64,000 nucleotides of DNA from Physcia stellaris. Lineage: Eukaryota; Ascomycota; Lecanoromycetes; Caliciales; Physciaceae. Location: positions 620,001 to 684,000 of the forward strand of contig JABSSW010000008.1 in the NCBI GenBank assembly GCA_018902385.1. Direction: 5' to 3'. Below the pieces are notes generated by a model. It worked only from the letters and a program-made list of their open reading frames with translations, had not been told where the DNA came from and did no database searches. Made by a program: the position numbers and the translations under genes. Shown here in pieces: positions 22,100 to 33,066 of this stretch. Numbering within the stretch: the stretch's first letter is position 1; each line of letters begins with the position of its first letter.

Positions 22100-22789
22100 G
22101 ATGGGTCAAAGACAATCCTTTTCCCCCGGGTTGAGGAAGGGGGCCTGCTCTGCTCTGACGCCCGACGCGCGGATCGCGATTCGAATTGCATTGTTGAACG
22201 GGGCATACCAAAGGCATAAAAGGCAGGCGTTTTTTTTTCCGGTGGGCCGTCGAATATGTTATAGCTAGTACTCGGTTGAGATACGCTTTGTAAATAGCAT
22301 CCATGAGGTTCTCTCGATGAGGAGAGCTGGGAATTTATTGGCTGAGAAATCATTCTTTTCTACTTCTGTATACTTTTGATGGTTTGGTGGTTTCGTCTTA
22401 CCCGTCGTCTCTAGTGTTCTGATTTCTTCATTGTGGCTTCGAGCGGAATCTATGTAGAAGTATATTAGTTTCTTTCAAAGAGCTTCCTGTGCGAGTGTAG
22501 GCCGAGACTGGTAGGTAGATTTGGGTTGAGGGTTGAGGTATGAGTGTCTATATCGCTCCGTCATGATCAATGGGGAAGAACTATTGAAGAGGACCCCTCG
22601 TGGTTAGGTAGATCCCACCTCTCATTCAAGTTTTCCGTGAAGGGGTTTCCGGAATTCGGGCGATAGAGGGGAGAGCGATTTACAACCTCCAGCGACAGCC
22701 TTCTCCCCCTATCCTCTCACGCTTCGCACCGATAATATGATCAACTTGGCAATAGGAACTCAGTAACGATTTTCAGCAATAAGATACAC
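22100..22789. other. Convergent 3' region of CLC1 and CDC37
   Basis: Both flanking genes end here. No further coding signal is seen. Confidence 0.5.
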
Positions 22790-24503
22790 TCAATCAGGAT
22801 CAGCGACCTCGATCTTCTCCAGCCGCTCTTCCATCTGCGGTTCCGCTTTCTCCCTCGCTGCTTGCTCTTCTAGTTCTTTGAGTTTCGCTTTGCCTTCTTC
22901 GGTCGTTCCGTCGATGACGCCTTGTTCCAGGCTGAGCATGCCTGGTGGTCGGGTGTTAGATGGTGATTATGGAGGTACGAGGGGGAGGGGGAGGGGGAGG
23001 AGGGGGGTTAGGTGAAGGGGAGGCCGCAGGGCAGGATAGGGGAGGAAATAGGGGGTGGGGAAGGGGAAAAGGAAAAGGAAAAGAGAACAGGAGAAAGAAG
23101 ATAATCGTACCCGCATCCCCCAACTTCGCAACCACCTCCTCCGCCTCCTCCACACTCATCTTCCCCAGCACCTCATTGACCCTATCCAAGCTCCCACTCT
23201 CCAGCGCCTTCCTCAGCCCCGGCGGGAACCCCTCGAAAATCTCCCTCGCCTCGATCTCTACCTTCTCAGAACTTCCAGCCTGCGGGATATTGATATGGAT
23301 CTCCGTCCCCGGCTCCACGGCATGTAGCTGAATCTGCTCTACCCCGCCCGCTCCATCCGCAGAGTCCTTATGCTGCTCCTTGAGCTCGGCGACCCGCTTC
23401 GCGATCCGGGCGTACGTGCTCGTTACATCGTCCTGGAAGACTTTTTGCGCTTGGTGTCCCGGGGTCTGGATGCGCGTGAAGAACAGCCCGACGCCATCTT
23501 TGCCTAAAGTGCGACAGTATTGGAGGAGCAGGGCTTGATGCACGCATTGCTGCGCGTAGGAGGGGTTGGTGTCCTGTTGCGCCGTGAAGGCTTCCATTAG
23601 TAGCCCGTCTTGTTCGCGCTCCGTTACGATGGAGCGGTGCTCGGATATGAAGCGCAGGGAGGCTTTGTAGTCGCCGAGTCTGATCTGTGCGAATTCGCGG
23701 GCGAGGGGCGAGGGCTCGATGGATTCTTCATCCGAGGAGGCGGCTGCTTCGTTGGAGGCGAGGGGCTCGTCGATGTCGGCTTCTGCACCGGAGGAGATGG
23801 TGCTGTCGGTTCGGTGGAGGGTGGAGCTGGGGTTGAGGACTTCGACGGTTTCGGCTGGGGCTTTTTTGTTGCTGGTCTTGGGTTTTGGGGGCGGGTTCGG
23901 GGGTTCCTTGTCTTTGGAGACGGAGGATTTGTCGAAGCCGGTGTGGATACTGTCGCTGGTGATTTTGCGGCCTTCTTCGCGTTCAAGCTCGTTTAGCTTC
24001 GCGAGGAGTTCTTTCTGGAGGTCGCGGACTTTGGTTTGGTGGCCCTCGATCCCCTTTGAGTAGCTGGTGTACCAGTCATCTGGCTTTTCGCCGACTTCTT
24101 TCTTCACTTGGTCCACTAAGCTCGCCATCATCTGCGAATACCGCGGTTGTTCTTGCTTGGTGTGTATCCCTTCTGGAGGCTTTGGCGGCTCATCTTTGGC
24201 TGGATCTCCGGAGCTCTCCATCAGTGCTTGCATCATGAACATGTCCGGTCCATTTGCCCCCTTGGCGTCCTTCTCATGCTTCTTCAACGATTCCAATAGA
24301 GCGTCAATGCGCTCAAGCAGCCCATCGTTAACTACGCGCTCGTACTTTAGGGTGTCGATCTGGTGACGGCGCTCGAAGCGCTGTTGATGGATTTGATTCT
24401 GCTTGGCGCGAATGAAGGAGCGTTTGTCGACATTCGGGTGGACTTCGATGTCCGAGTCGTCGGAGAGCTCGAGAGCATCCCACTTGGAATAGTCGAGGAC
24501 CAT
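22790..24503 (-). CDS. CDC37: Hsp90 co-chaperone Cdc37
   Basis: Exons 24503-23111 and 22941-22790 give 514 residues. The N-terminus MVLDYSKWDALELSDDSDIE is the hallmark kinase-binding start; the serine in SDDSD is the usual CK2 site region. The coil RSFIRAKQNQIHQQRFERRH follows. The central part contains the Hsp90-binding segment (LLQYCRTLGKDGVGLFFTRI, VFQDDVTSTYARIAKRV). The C-terminal helical part includes FEGFPPGLRKALESGSLDRV and EEAEEVVAKLGDAG, then continues across the intron to MLSLEQGVIDGTTEEGKAKL. Cdc37 delivers protein kinases to Hsp90. The intron is 169 nt with a strongly C-rich transcript strand. Reading through it makes an artefactual hydrophobic end. Confidence 0.95.
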
Positions 24504-24931
24504 ACCGTAGTGAAGGTAAAATTCTTGTTCCTGACTGAAAGGAGTCTTTTCTGGGAAGCTTGTTGAAGAAATTACGAGATGAGGATTCAGTCAAAATGGA
24601 CAAACGCCACCGCTAGGGAGCGATTCTTGTGAGCGATGATGATGTTTGTCTCGCTTCTTACCCACAGCAAAGCCTCATCTTGAAGGTTCGGAGGTTCGGT
24701 AAAAAAAGCCTCGGAAATCGTCATAGGGCTCGGCTATCGTCAGTTGCAAATGGTTACTTTACTAAAACCTCGCCTAGTACGTATACATGTAAGTACTATG
24801 ATACATAGTACACATCCAGTCGTTCATAGAACAACCACACCACCACCACTTTCGTGCACAACAACTCTGAATGCCCAAGTCTCCAAACTGCCTCCTCTCT
24901 ACTTCTCATCCCTCCAGCCCGAGCTATGTAG
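24504..24931. other. CDC37 upstream region
   Basis: The promoter side of CDC37 and the 3' side of the secreted-protein gene meet here. An AT-rich stretch near 24780-24815 (tagtacgtatacatgtaagt and following) contains short palindromes. No gene is seen. Confidence 0.45.
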
Positions 24932-25661
24932 CTAAGAACAGTATTCCGGTTCGAAATTGCACACCGAACTGCCGGAATTCTCGGTGCTTGGATTCACATT
25001 CTCCTGCCCCGCCAAAACATAGCTCGGATACAGCCAATTGACCGCCTCGCCTACAAACAACGTCAGCAAATCCGTTTACAAACCAAAGCAGAACACAGAT
25101 CAGCAGCTCACCAGTCCCCTTCCCATTCGGCAGCTCGATCTGATCCTCCTGGCCCGCAGGGTTAACTTTCAGGTTGAGCGTTGCACCATGGGGATTCTGC
25201 CAATCCTTTGCCGCCGCCAGCGTCTCGCTCACCAAGCTGCCGAATATATTCCGACACTGCTTCGCATCTAGTTTCTTGGCTGCTTTCGGGTCGCTGGGCA
25301 CCCAGAAGCCCATCTGGCACACTGGTTTCCCGTAGTCGAGCTGCACCTGCGATTTTTCGAAATGCCAGGCATCAGGCCTCGCCGTGGTCATTGCGTCGCA
25401 GATTGTGTCGACGAGGGGGTTGCAGATGGTCCAGTCGAATTTGAAGCTGGCACTGCCCCGACCGCCTCCGAAGGTGCCAATCGTGAAGCCGGTCGTGTTA
25501 GTGCTGGCGCTGGGTTTGGTGGTACAGGTATCTATGGGATCCGTGGGTTGTTGTATGGTCGGTCCGCACTTGTCAGGGTTCCGTGCAGCGTCCGGGTCGG
25601 CGGGGGCTGCAGTGATGGAGAGGATGAAGAGGGTAGGGATGATAATGGTGGTCAAATACAT
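24932..25661 (-). CDS. Secreted cysteine-containing protein, unknown
   Basis: Exons 25661-25112 and 25050-24932 surround a 61-nt intron (GTGAGC...TTTGTAG) and give 222 residues. The N-terminus MYLTTIIIPTLFILSITAAP is a signal peptide. The mature part has Cys in KCGPTIQQP, DTCTTK, WTICNPLVDTICDAM, PVCQMGFW, KQCRNIFG and, after splicing, VCNFEPEYCS at the very end. That is about nine cysteines, plausibly disulphide-bonded. It also carries a Gly-rich FTIGTFGGGRGSASFKFDW. The spliced frame GEAVNWLYPSYVLAGQENVN is more protein-like than the read-through, which supports the intron. It may belong to a widespread fungal secreted family, but I cannot name it. Confidence 0.7.
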
Positions 25662-26611
25662 GCTGGTGGACGATTTAGGTAGAAGGATTAGACTATTGAT
25701 TTAGCAACTGCTTGATGAACAAGAAAGCGATGAATATCAGGGGGGGAAATCATCGCATAGTACGACAGTCGTCGACATATATAATCAAGGTTGAGTTCTT
25801 CTTTGCGGCTCTGTAGATAATGATTGTAACGGCTCGGCATTGCTGAAACAAATCTATTTTCCATCGAGGTCCATTACTACTAGCTCAATGTTGAAACATT
25901 AGGAGTACTAATTCTGGATTGGACACAATAACTACAATGCACAAGGAGAGTTGGACTAGCAATACCGAAACCGTGCGAGCTTTACACGCGAGCCGTCCGG
26001 ATTCACCACCAGATTTAGGCAGCCCAAATTTATCGCATGACACAATCTTCCCTTTCCGAAGAAGGGAATGAAGAGTATGGGAAAGTTGAAAGTAATATGG
26101 ATACAGTTGCACATCAACCACCTCATTCAGCCGTGGCGATTCTTCCTTAGGTCCGTCGTTCATGTCTTCGATGGATTTCTTCAAGCTAGGAGCTTTTGGA
26201 GTTCTTAAAAAAATAGAGTGATTTGAGTTTTGATGACGTGCAGTGAGACATGTTTACAACATCAAAAAATGAATATACAGAAATGCTTAAATTTTCATCC
26301 ATATCAATGGTTTATATAGATTTGAAAACGTGATTGAAACATCATCTGAAAATTTCTCCCAGATCAATGCCATATAAATCTGAGAAGGTGGAGGAGGATA
26401 CCAAGGATTTGCAAGCCACGCTAAATTCTCCACTAACGCGTCTGTACTCCGTAAATTCTCCGTTAACACGTCTGCGACCTTTGCAAAAACCAAAATCAAT
26501 ACTGCAACACGAATGCTTTGACATCAAGCATGAGGTTGTGTACCTATTCGTTACTAATGCGTGTGTCTCCAGAATTATTCCCTTTAGGTGAAATTTCACC
26601 CCGCTGTAGCT
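25662..26611. other. Region upstream of the NLR gene, with imperfect tandem duplications
   Basis: Two imperfect direct duplications are visible: about 26289-26332 with 26350-26391 (shared core atcaatg...atatA-rich), and 26423-26444 with 26453-26474 (aaattctcc..taac.cgtctg). Short minus-strand ORFs at 25885-26184 and 26287-26499 are not convincing genes. Confidence 0.5.
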
Positions 26612-29600
26612 ATGCTTGATCCTATCACAATCGTCAGCTTGGTAGCCACGATCGGTACCCTCATAGACTATGGCAACAAGCTTGTCTCTCGAATAATTGA
26701 GTATCAAGGCTCCGACCAAAATTGTCCACAGCCTTTCAATGGCTTGAGAGTTAACATTCGTCTAATACTGAAGACTTTAAAACAAATCAGCGATGACGCT
26801 CAAATGACTTTAAAGCATATCGACAATGACGCTCAAAACGGGCAAGTGGATGATGAAACGTATGGAGAACTTGAGGGGGTCATCGAAAATTGTCGCAACG
26901 AGATCGAGACACTCAACAAAATCATGGATGAGATCGAGCCTTCGCCAGGAGATTCGGTTAAACGACGGATTTACAAGGCTGCCCAAAGTGTGCGGCAGGA
27001 GAAAAAGATCAATAAGCATGATAGGCAGCTCAAAAAGCACCTAGATGTTTTGGGACTGTATACTGCAGCTCAATCTAGTAGGTCACGAGCAATACGAGGC
27101 ACTGCCAAAAGAGTTTTCTCTGTGCCATTTGAGCGAGATCCATATTATGTGGAGAGGCCAGAAGTAATGCAGCAGATGGATCAAATCCTCCAAACCCAGA
27201 ATCACGTCGTTCTTGCTGGCATAGGAGGCGTTGGGTAAGTCTCTTCTCTGGCTCGCTTGTCTATCTTGTGGGGTACCCCATGCCCTAGTCACAAGCGCTG
27301 CAATTCCCCATGTATACACCCTACAGACCTACGTTCGCCCGAGTGAGGACGAGATCAGCAGATGATGCTTTCTTCATGTCAAGTTCGTCTGCATTATGCG
27401 GAAAACAGGTACACGTCTCGCCACTATTAGAATACAAGTGGCGATGCTTCCATACTTGAGCACAGTTGCACCATCCTGGACCATTGGGTACTAAATCGGG
27501 ACGTCCGAAAAGCTGATTGAATCCGGCTGGATTATCAACATCATCGTAGTACCTGATTGGTACGTGAAGAACGGCGGTTTTTCCACAGGATTCATGCACG
27601 AATGGAGGCTTTACAATTGCTAAGTGAAGTAGAATCTATAGCGAACCTACAGTCTTATCGTACAATTCGTGGAAAAATTGGAACTTTGCTAATTTTCGGT
27701 GATAAAGAAAAACACAGATAGCTATCGAATATTGCTACCAATTCAAGGAGAAGCATCCAGACGCACAAATCTTCTGGCAGCATGTCAGCACCATGGGACG
27801 AGCTGTAAGCGGCTGGTTTGATCTGGCACGAAAATTAGAGATCCCGGGTTGCGAGCAGCCGGACATCGACATATTCCGAGCAGTAGGCAAGTATCTTGAA
27901 GACGAGGTCCAAGGTCGATGGCTATTACTGCTAGACAACGCCGACGATGGCAATGTCTTTTTCAAAACTCCGCCCGACTTCCAATCACAAAAGCACCAGT
28001 CATCCGAGAGCCTCCAAGTCTATCTACCATCCAACAAGCAAGGTACAATTGTGATCACTACTCGTGACAAAAGAGTAGGTGAGAATCTAGCGTTCAATAA
28101 AGGGGTAATTACTGTTCCAGCTTTAGTTGAGGAGAAAGCCATGCAGCTGCTCCGCTCAAAGCTTCCAGATCATAGATGGGACCCCCTCCAAGCGGAGAAA
28201 CTGTTAGTCGAGCTCGAATGTCTCCCTCTGGCGATTACTCAAGCTGCGGCTTACATCAGCCAAGAATATTCATCCGTATCGGAGTATCTCGACTTCCTAC
28301 AATCATGTAAAGATCGGAAAGAACTTCTCAGCATGAAATTCTATGATCGACGACGAGACCAAGATATTCAAGTACCAATTCTCCGCACATGGCAGCTCTC
28401 TTTCGAACTCATTCAACAGCAAAGACCAGGTGCGATTCAGCTATTGTCAACCATGGCAGTGATAGACCGTGAGGGAATTCCAGAATCTCTATTCTTAAAT
28501 GATGGAGAAAGTAAACGCCCACTCAGATCTAACCTTGCGATCTTGCAGGGCTTTTCCCTCATCACTGCAGAGAAACATGACACAACATTTAGAATGCATC
28601 GTCTTGTACAGACTTCAATTCAAGCGTGGCTTGAGCAAGAAGGTAAGCTTGAGGACTCGCATTGTGAGGCCTTAGCCCTTCTTGCTAGGGCGTTTCCGGA
28701 CGGATCTTTCGAAAGCTGGCCCCAGTGTCGGATCCTCGAGCCTCATGTCCATGCTATCTCACGGTACAATTTGTCATCGCAAGAGGCCAGAACCCAGTTG
28801 TCCAGGCTTTTGTGCTCCTTAGCTGTCTATGAAAAAGCGCAAGGGCGATACGAAGATTCGTATCAACGGCTATTAAAGGCCATAGCTATAGCATCAAATG
28901 CACTTGGCAGCAACGATCCTGTTGTTGCTGACATCTCCGTCGAGCTAGGCCTGGCACAGGAGAGGCAAGGCAAGTACGCTGATGCCGAATGCACTTTTAA
29001 CAATGCATGGAAGATTCTATCAAAAGCATATGGACCCAAGCATGCAAAGACATTGCAGAGTCTCAACTGCATCGGAGGTTCTCTCTGCTTGCAGGGGAAA
29101 TATGAGCTTGCGACAAAGACGCAACAAGAATGCTGGGATTTGCAGAGAGAATCTCTCGGTGATGAGCATCCTAATACGATTCAGTCTCTGAGTGATCTTG
29201 CAGCTTGTCATGAGCAGCTTGCAAATTTCATGACCGCGGAAAGTTTGCACCGGGAAGCAGTGGCCATCAGTAATCGAACACGAGGCGAGCGCAATCCGGA
29301 CTCAATGGAATGCTTGAGTAGGTTAGGATGTGCCCTCGACAAGAGTGGAAAACATACCGAGGCCGAGGAAATCCATCGGCAGGCTTGGGAATTGAGAAGA
29401 AGCACGCTTGGGCACGAACATCCTGACGCATTGCAAAGCCGGAAGTACATCGCTGGTTCGCTTTGGTATCAAGGAAATTTCACTGAGGCAGGGAAGATTC
29501 ACCGCGAAGTTCTGAGAAGCCGGATCTACACATTAAGAGAACGTCATCCAGATACTGTAACAAGTATGAAAGATCTCGCCTTCATTCTTGACTGCCAAGG

Positions 29601-30276
29601 TGAACATATCAAATCCGAGAAACTCCATCGAGACGTCCTCGAAGCTCGTTACAAAGCACTAGGCAAAGAGCATCCCGACACACTCCAAAGTATGTGTGAT
29701 CTAGCTTATAGCCTTCGACGGCAAGAGAAGCTCCTTGAGTGCGAGAAGCTGCTCCTCGAAGTTTATGCCATTAGATTGAAGACTCTGGGGCAGCAACATC
29801 CTCAAACCATGGAAAGCATGGACCGTATCGCTGGGACCCTGCGGGCGCAAAAGAAAAACCCAGCAGCAATTGAAATGCAACACAAAGTCCTTGAGGCGAG
29901 GAAAAAGGCTTTGGGACCGAAGCACCCCGAAACCCTTGCTAGCATGGATAACGTTGTCGGAACTCTGTGGGGCGAACAAAGACTTGCAGAGGCTACAGAG
30001 ATTCTTACGGAGGCCTTGGCGTTGAGGACAGAGAAGTATGGAGAGGAAGATCTGGAAACGCTGATAAGGATGACCAGATTGGCGTACCTGATTCGAATTC
30101 AAGGGAACAAAGACAAGGCAATCGAGATTTACCAGAAGGCTGAAGATATCTACAAGAAAACGCTGGGGCCAGACCATCCGACCACGATAGAATGTGCTAC
30201 CTGTGTGACGGACACTTTCGCGGAAAAAGCAGCCGATCTAACAGTAGAAGAGCCTAAAGACGGTGAGAATAGTTGA
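26612..30276 (+). CDS. Fungal NLR-like STAND receptor: N-terminal STAND domain, NB-ARC, eleven TPRs
   Basis: Exons 26612-27234 and 27708-30276 give 1063 residues. Residues 1-~130 (MLDPITIVSLVATIGTLIDY and a helical region) match the N-terminal domain of fungal STAND proteins (Helo_like_N type). NB-ARC starts near residue 195 with VLAGIGGVGKTQIAIEYCY, whose P-loop is assembled across the intron. It continues with WLLLLDNADD (Walker B), GTIVITTRDKR and LECLPLAITQAAAYIS (GLPLA-like). A winged-helix-like part (FRMHRLVQTSIQAWL, MHD-like) follows. From ~573 to ~1036 lie eleven 42-residue kinesin-light-chain TPRs of the form L..EHPDTL.SM.DLA. Such proteins are sensors in heterokaryon incompatibility and possibly immunity, with ligand binding by the TPRs and oligomerisation through NB-ARC. 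The frame is open throughout, so the gene looks functional. No obvious effector partner gene adjoins it. Confidence 0.88.
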
Positions 30277-31652
30277 AATTCTCACGGCTTGGCCTTTGAT
30301 GCCGCTTTCGAGTTGAGAGCAACAACGTCATTGAATTGCACTGAGACGAGAACGAAAACCAAGTATCTCCAACAACTTGGTGTATCCGAGAGATAAGGGA
30401 AATTCAAGAGTACTGTCAAGTAGTTTGACGTTATGGTCCTCGAGTCCATCGAAACTTGATACCATAAAGAAGCTTACTTCCAAAACCATCTTCGCGGAAA
30501 ACATGGCCAGATGCAGACGTGATCTTGACCCTCTTCAGGACCTTTGCGCGAATGAACCTCAACAACAGATCAGCACCATATGGTCACGGATCCAGTAACA
30601 AACGGTCCATAGAACCAGCCTCCTCTCCAGAGAGAATCTAGACATAGATTTTCGTACAACCTCCTTCGAAAACACCTAGAAATGTCATCAAAGCCGGTTG
30701 ACCGTGACTTTGACTATGGGCTGCTGGGAAAGTACGCTTACCCGGCTCTGGAACGTCTACCGCTTTGAATGGAGCCAATCATGGGAACCCAAATCGAGTT
30801 GGCTGGTGGAAGGTTGCAAGCGAAAGACTGACCAGAAATAATGAAACGTGGTTAAGCTAGTTATTGCTCTGGCCGGTTGGGTATCTGGCAAATCTACCGC
30901 TTTTGTAAAAGATTTCGACGCCGTTTAGGATTTGCAAGCGGTATAAGGAAACCAAACCGGTTCCCAATGTGAGACGCCATGCTCGATATCTCGTCGTCTT
31001 TGTGGAAATATGTTTTCTTACTTATCAACGGTACTTGTAAGGCCTTCGATGAAATTTCGAGGGCCTTTATCTAAGGGGAACCGTCGGAAGTAGACAGGAG
31101 ATGAGTAGACGTCTTGTGATTTAGTAAATTCGCCAAAGTTTAGAAAGCAAGTAGAGAGTGATTGACCAAGAACATTCTGCCCGATGAAGAGCTTTGCCAG
31201 TCTGCTTGCTCGGCTGAAGGCATTGCTTGTCCATCATGCTGATTGAACATTCCCCAGATGAGTCGCGCCTAGATCTGAAGTGATGTAGCTACGGATCTAC
31301 CTACTCATCCCTTGTAGATAATGTATCTCGAAGAGGGGTCTTTTCGTAAAATCCTATTTCGTGATACCGTATTTTATCGGGTAATGAAGTAGGAGGCAAC
31401 AAGGTCAAATGTCATGGATGGCAAAGACCGAGGATGTAGGCTCTCGTATGCTTTAGAGACTGGGAAAGTCTTTCGGTATTTGCCGGGGCGGCCAGCAATA
31501 CAACCCTAGGCTAGCCCTAGAAGAAGTAGCTGGCGCTAGAGTAAACTACGCTAAGAGAGTCAAGCGAAGTACGCTAGACAAGCCCCACAATCGAAAAGCA
31601 AGACTGACCACGACATTTCACAAGCTACTTCGATCCATCCGCCACCGTCAAG
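30277..31652. other. Intergenic, RPL43 upstream region
   Basis: No gene is recognised. A telobox-like AACCCTAG lies at 31502-31509 with a second TAGCCCTAG copy just after it, about 145 bp before the RPL43 start. This type of motif is known from ribosomal-protein promoters. Confidence 0.45.
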
Positions 31653-32149
31653 ATGACAAAACGTACAAAGAGTGAGTACCTTCTCAATGGCAGCAGTTGT
31701 AAGCTAAAGTAGAGTACTGACGATATCCTATAGAGGTCGGCGTCACCGGTAAATACGGCACACGGTATGCAGCAGTCCAGCTACCTCGCCCTTCAAGAGC
31801 AACCTCTCATCTACAGAACTCGGTGTTGATCTGACAACACGCTCATAGTTATGGTGCCTCTCTTCGAAAACAGGTGAAGAAGATGGAGATAACCCAACAC
31901 GCTCGCTACACATGCACCTTTTGCGGGAAAACCACGGTAAAGCGACATTCGGTCGGAATCTGGAGTTGCGGATCCTGCAAGAAGACTGTTGCCGGTGGCG
32001 CATGGACAGTCTCGTGAGTAGCTTACACTTGAAACCGGAAAACCGGAAGAATTGAGATAATTGGGATCCTAATCTCCGTGAACAGGACACCCGCCGCAGC
32101 AGCAACGAGATCTACGATACGGCGATTAAGAGAAATTGCGGAGGTCTAG
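31653..32149 (+). CDS. RPL43: 60S ribosomal protein L43 (eL43, L37a)
   Basis: Four exons (31653-31671, 31734-31764, 31849-32013, 32086-32149) give exactly the family length, 92 residues. The reading is [20 protein letters not shown], then the zinc ribbon with [11 protein letters not shown] and [18 protein letters not shown], and the end [12 protein letters not shown]. The C-x2-C...C-x2-C ribbon binds zinc in the large subunit near the E site. Introns are 62, 84 and 72 nt. The early coding exons are tiny, as often in fungal ribosomal-protein genes. The third intron lies in TVS|TPAAA. Confidence 0.96.
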
Positions 32150-33066
32150 ATATGCATGTGGGACACAACCCCTTTGGTGCTTAGATGAACGATACACTCC
32201 CTTATGGACGAGTATCGAATCAATTATCGGTAGCATACAGTGCTCTCAGAAATCCCAAACCAAAGCTCTCTGGACGAACCTGTCCTTCCCTCATCCTACG
32301 AGGAGGCCTTCTTCCCGACGACGAGCGAGTCTACCACTAGTGGGCCACAAGTTATCGGAAGAAGAAGACTTTTCAGTCATGCAAACGTGAGACCGCGTAC
32401 CAACGAGAAACCACAATAAATGCCTACAAGGCAGCAGAGCGAGCTTTATCGCTCGGAAGCAACATCTTCGCTTCCTTGTCGGCCTAGCCTCAGGGTTTGA
32501 ACAAGCTCCACGATTACTACAGCGTCACAACGACGTCTACTAGACCTAAGATTGGAAGAGAAGGGAACCGGCCGCTTGATCAATCGGCACCAAGCTCGCA
32601 TACGGTGCAGAAGGTAATATTAAGCCCCCAAACCGTAGATCCAGCATCGAGAACGATCTGGAAGGTAAGGTAAGAATTGGTAAGAGCTGGTCCGAAGCAG
32701 CAGACTTTTGAGTTGGTACTGCATCTCCTTTCACATGTCCCTGTCTTTTAACCCGTTCTACGTCTCTGCGTTCACCAGATTTGCAAAGGCTCTTGACCTG
32801 GTCCTTTTTTGTCCCACGCTCGCGCTTGTTCGGAAAATACATTGACCCAGCAGGTAGTGGGCGGCAGGTGATGTGGATTGATTCACTCGACTGTCACGCC
32901 GTGCAGGTACTAGCGCCTACACTAGCGCGGTCGAACAAAACCCCAGACCCGCCAGACTTGATCTGATCTTCTTCCACTTCTCTACATCAGCTGAATTTCC
33001 ACTTTCCCACCTTCATGACTCGCAATTTCTCTACAACTCCATTACATACTCGCAACGATCAAAGTC
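32150..33066. other. Intergenic between RPL43 and the RING-PHD gene
   Basis: This is 3' sequence of RPL43 and the promoter of the next gene. A minus ORF at 32546-32842 lacks support. Confidence 0.5.
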
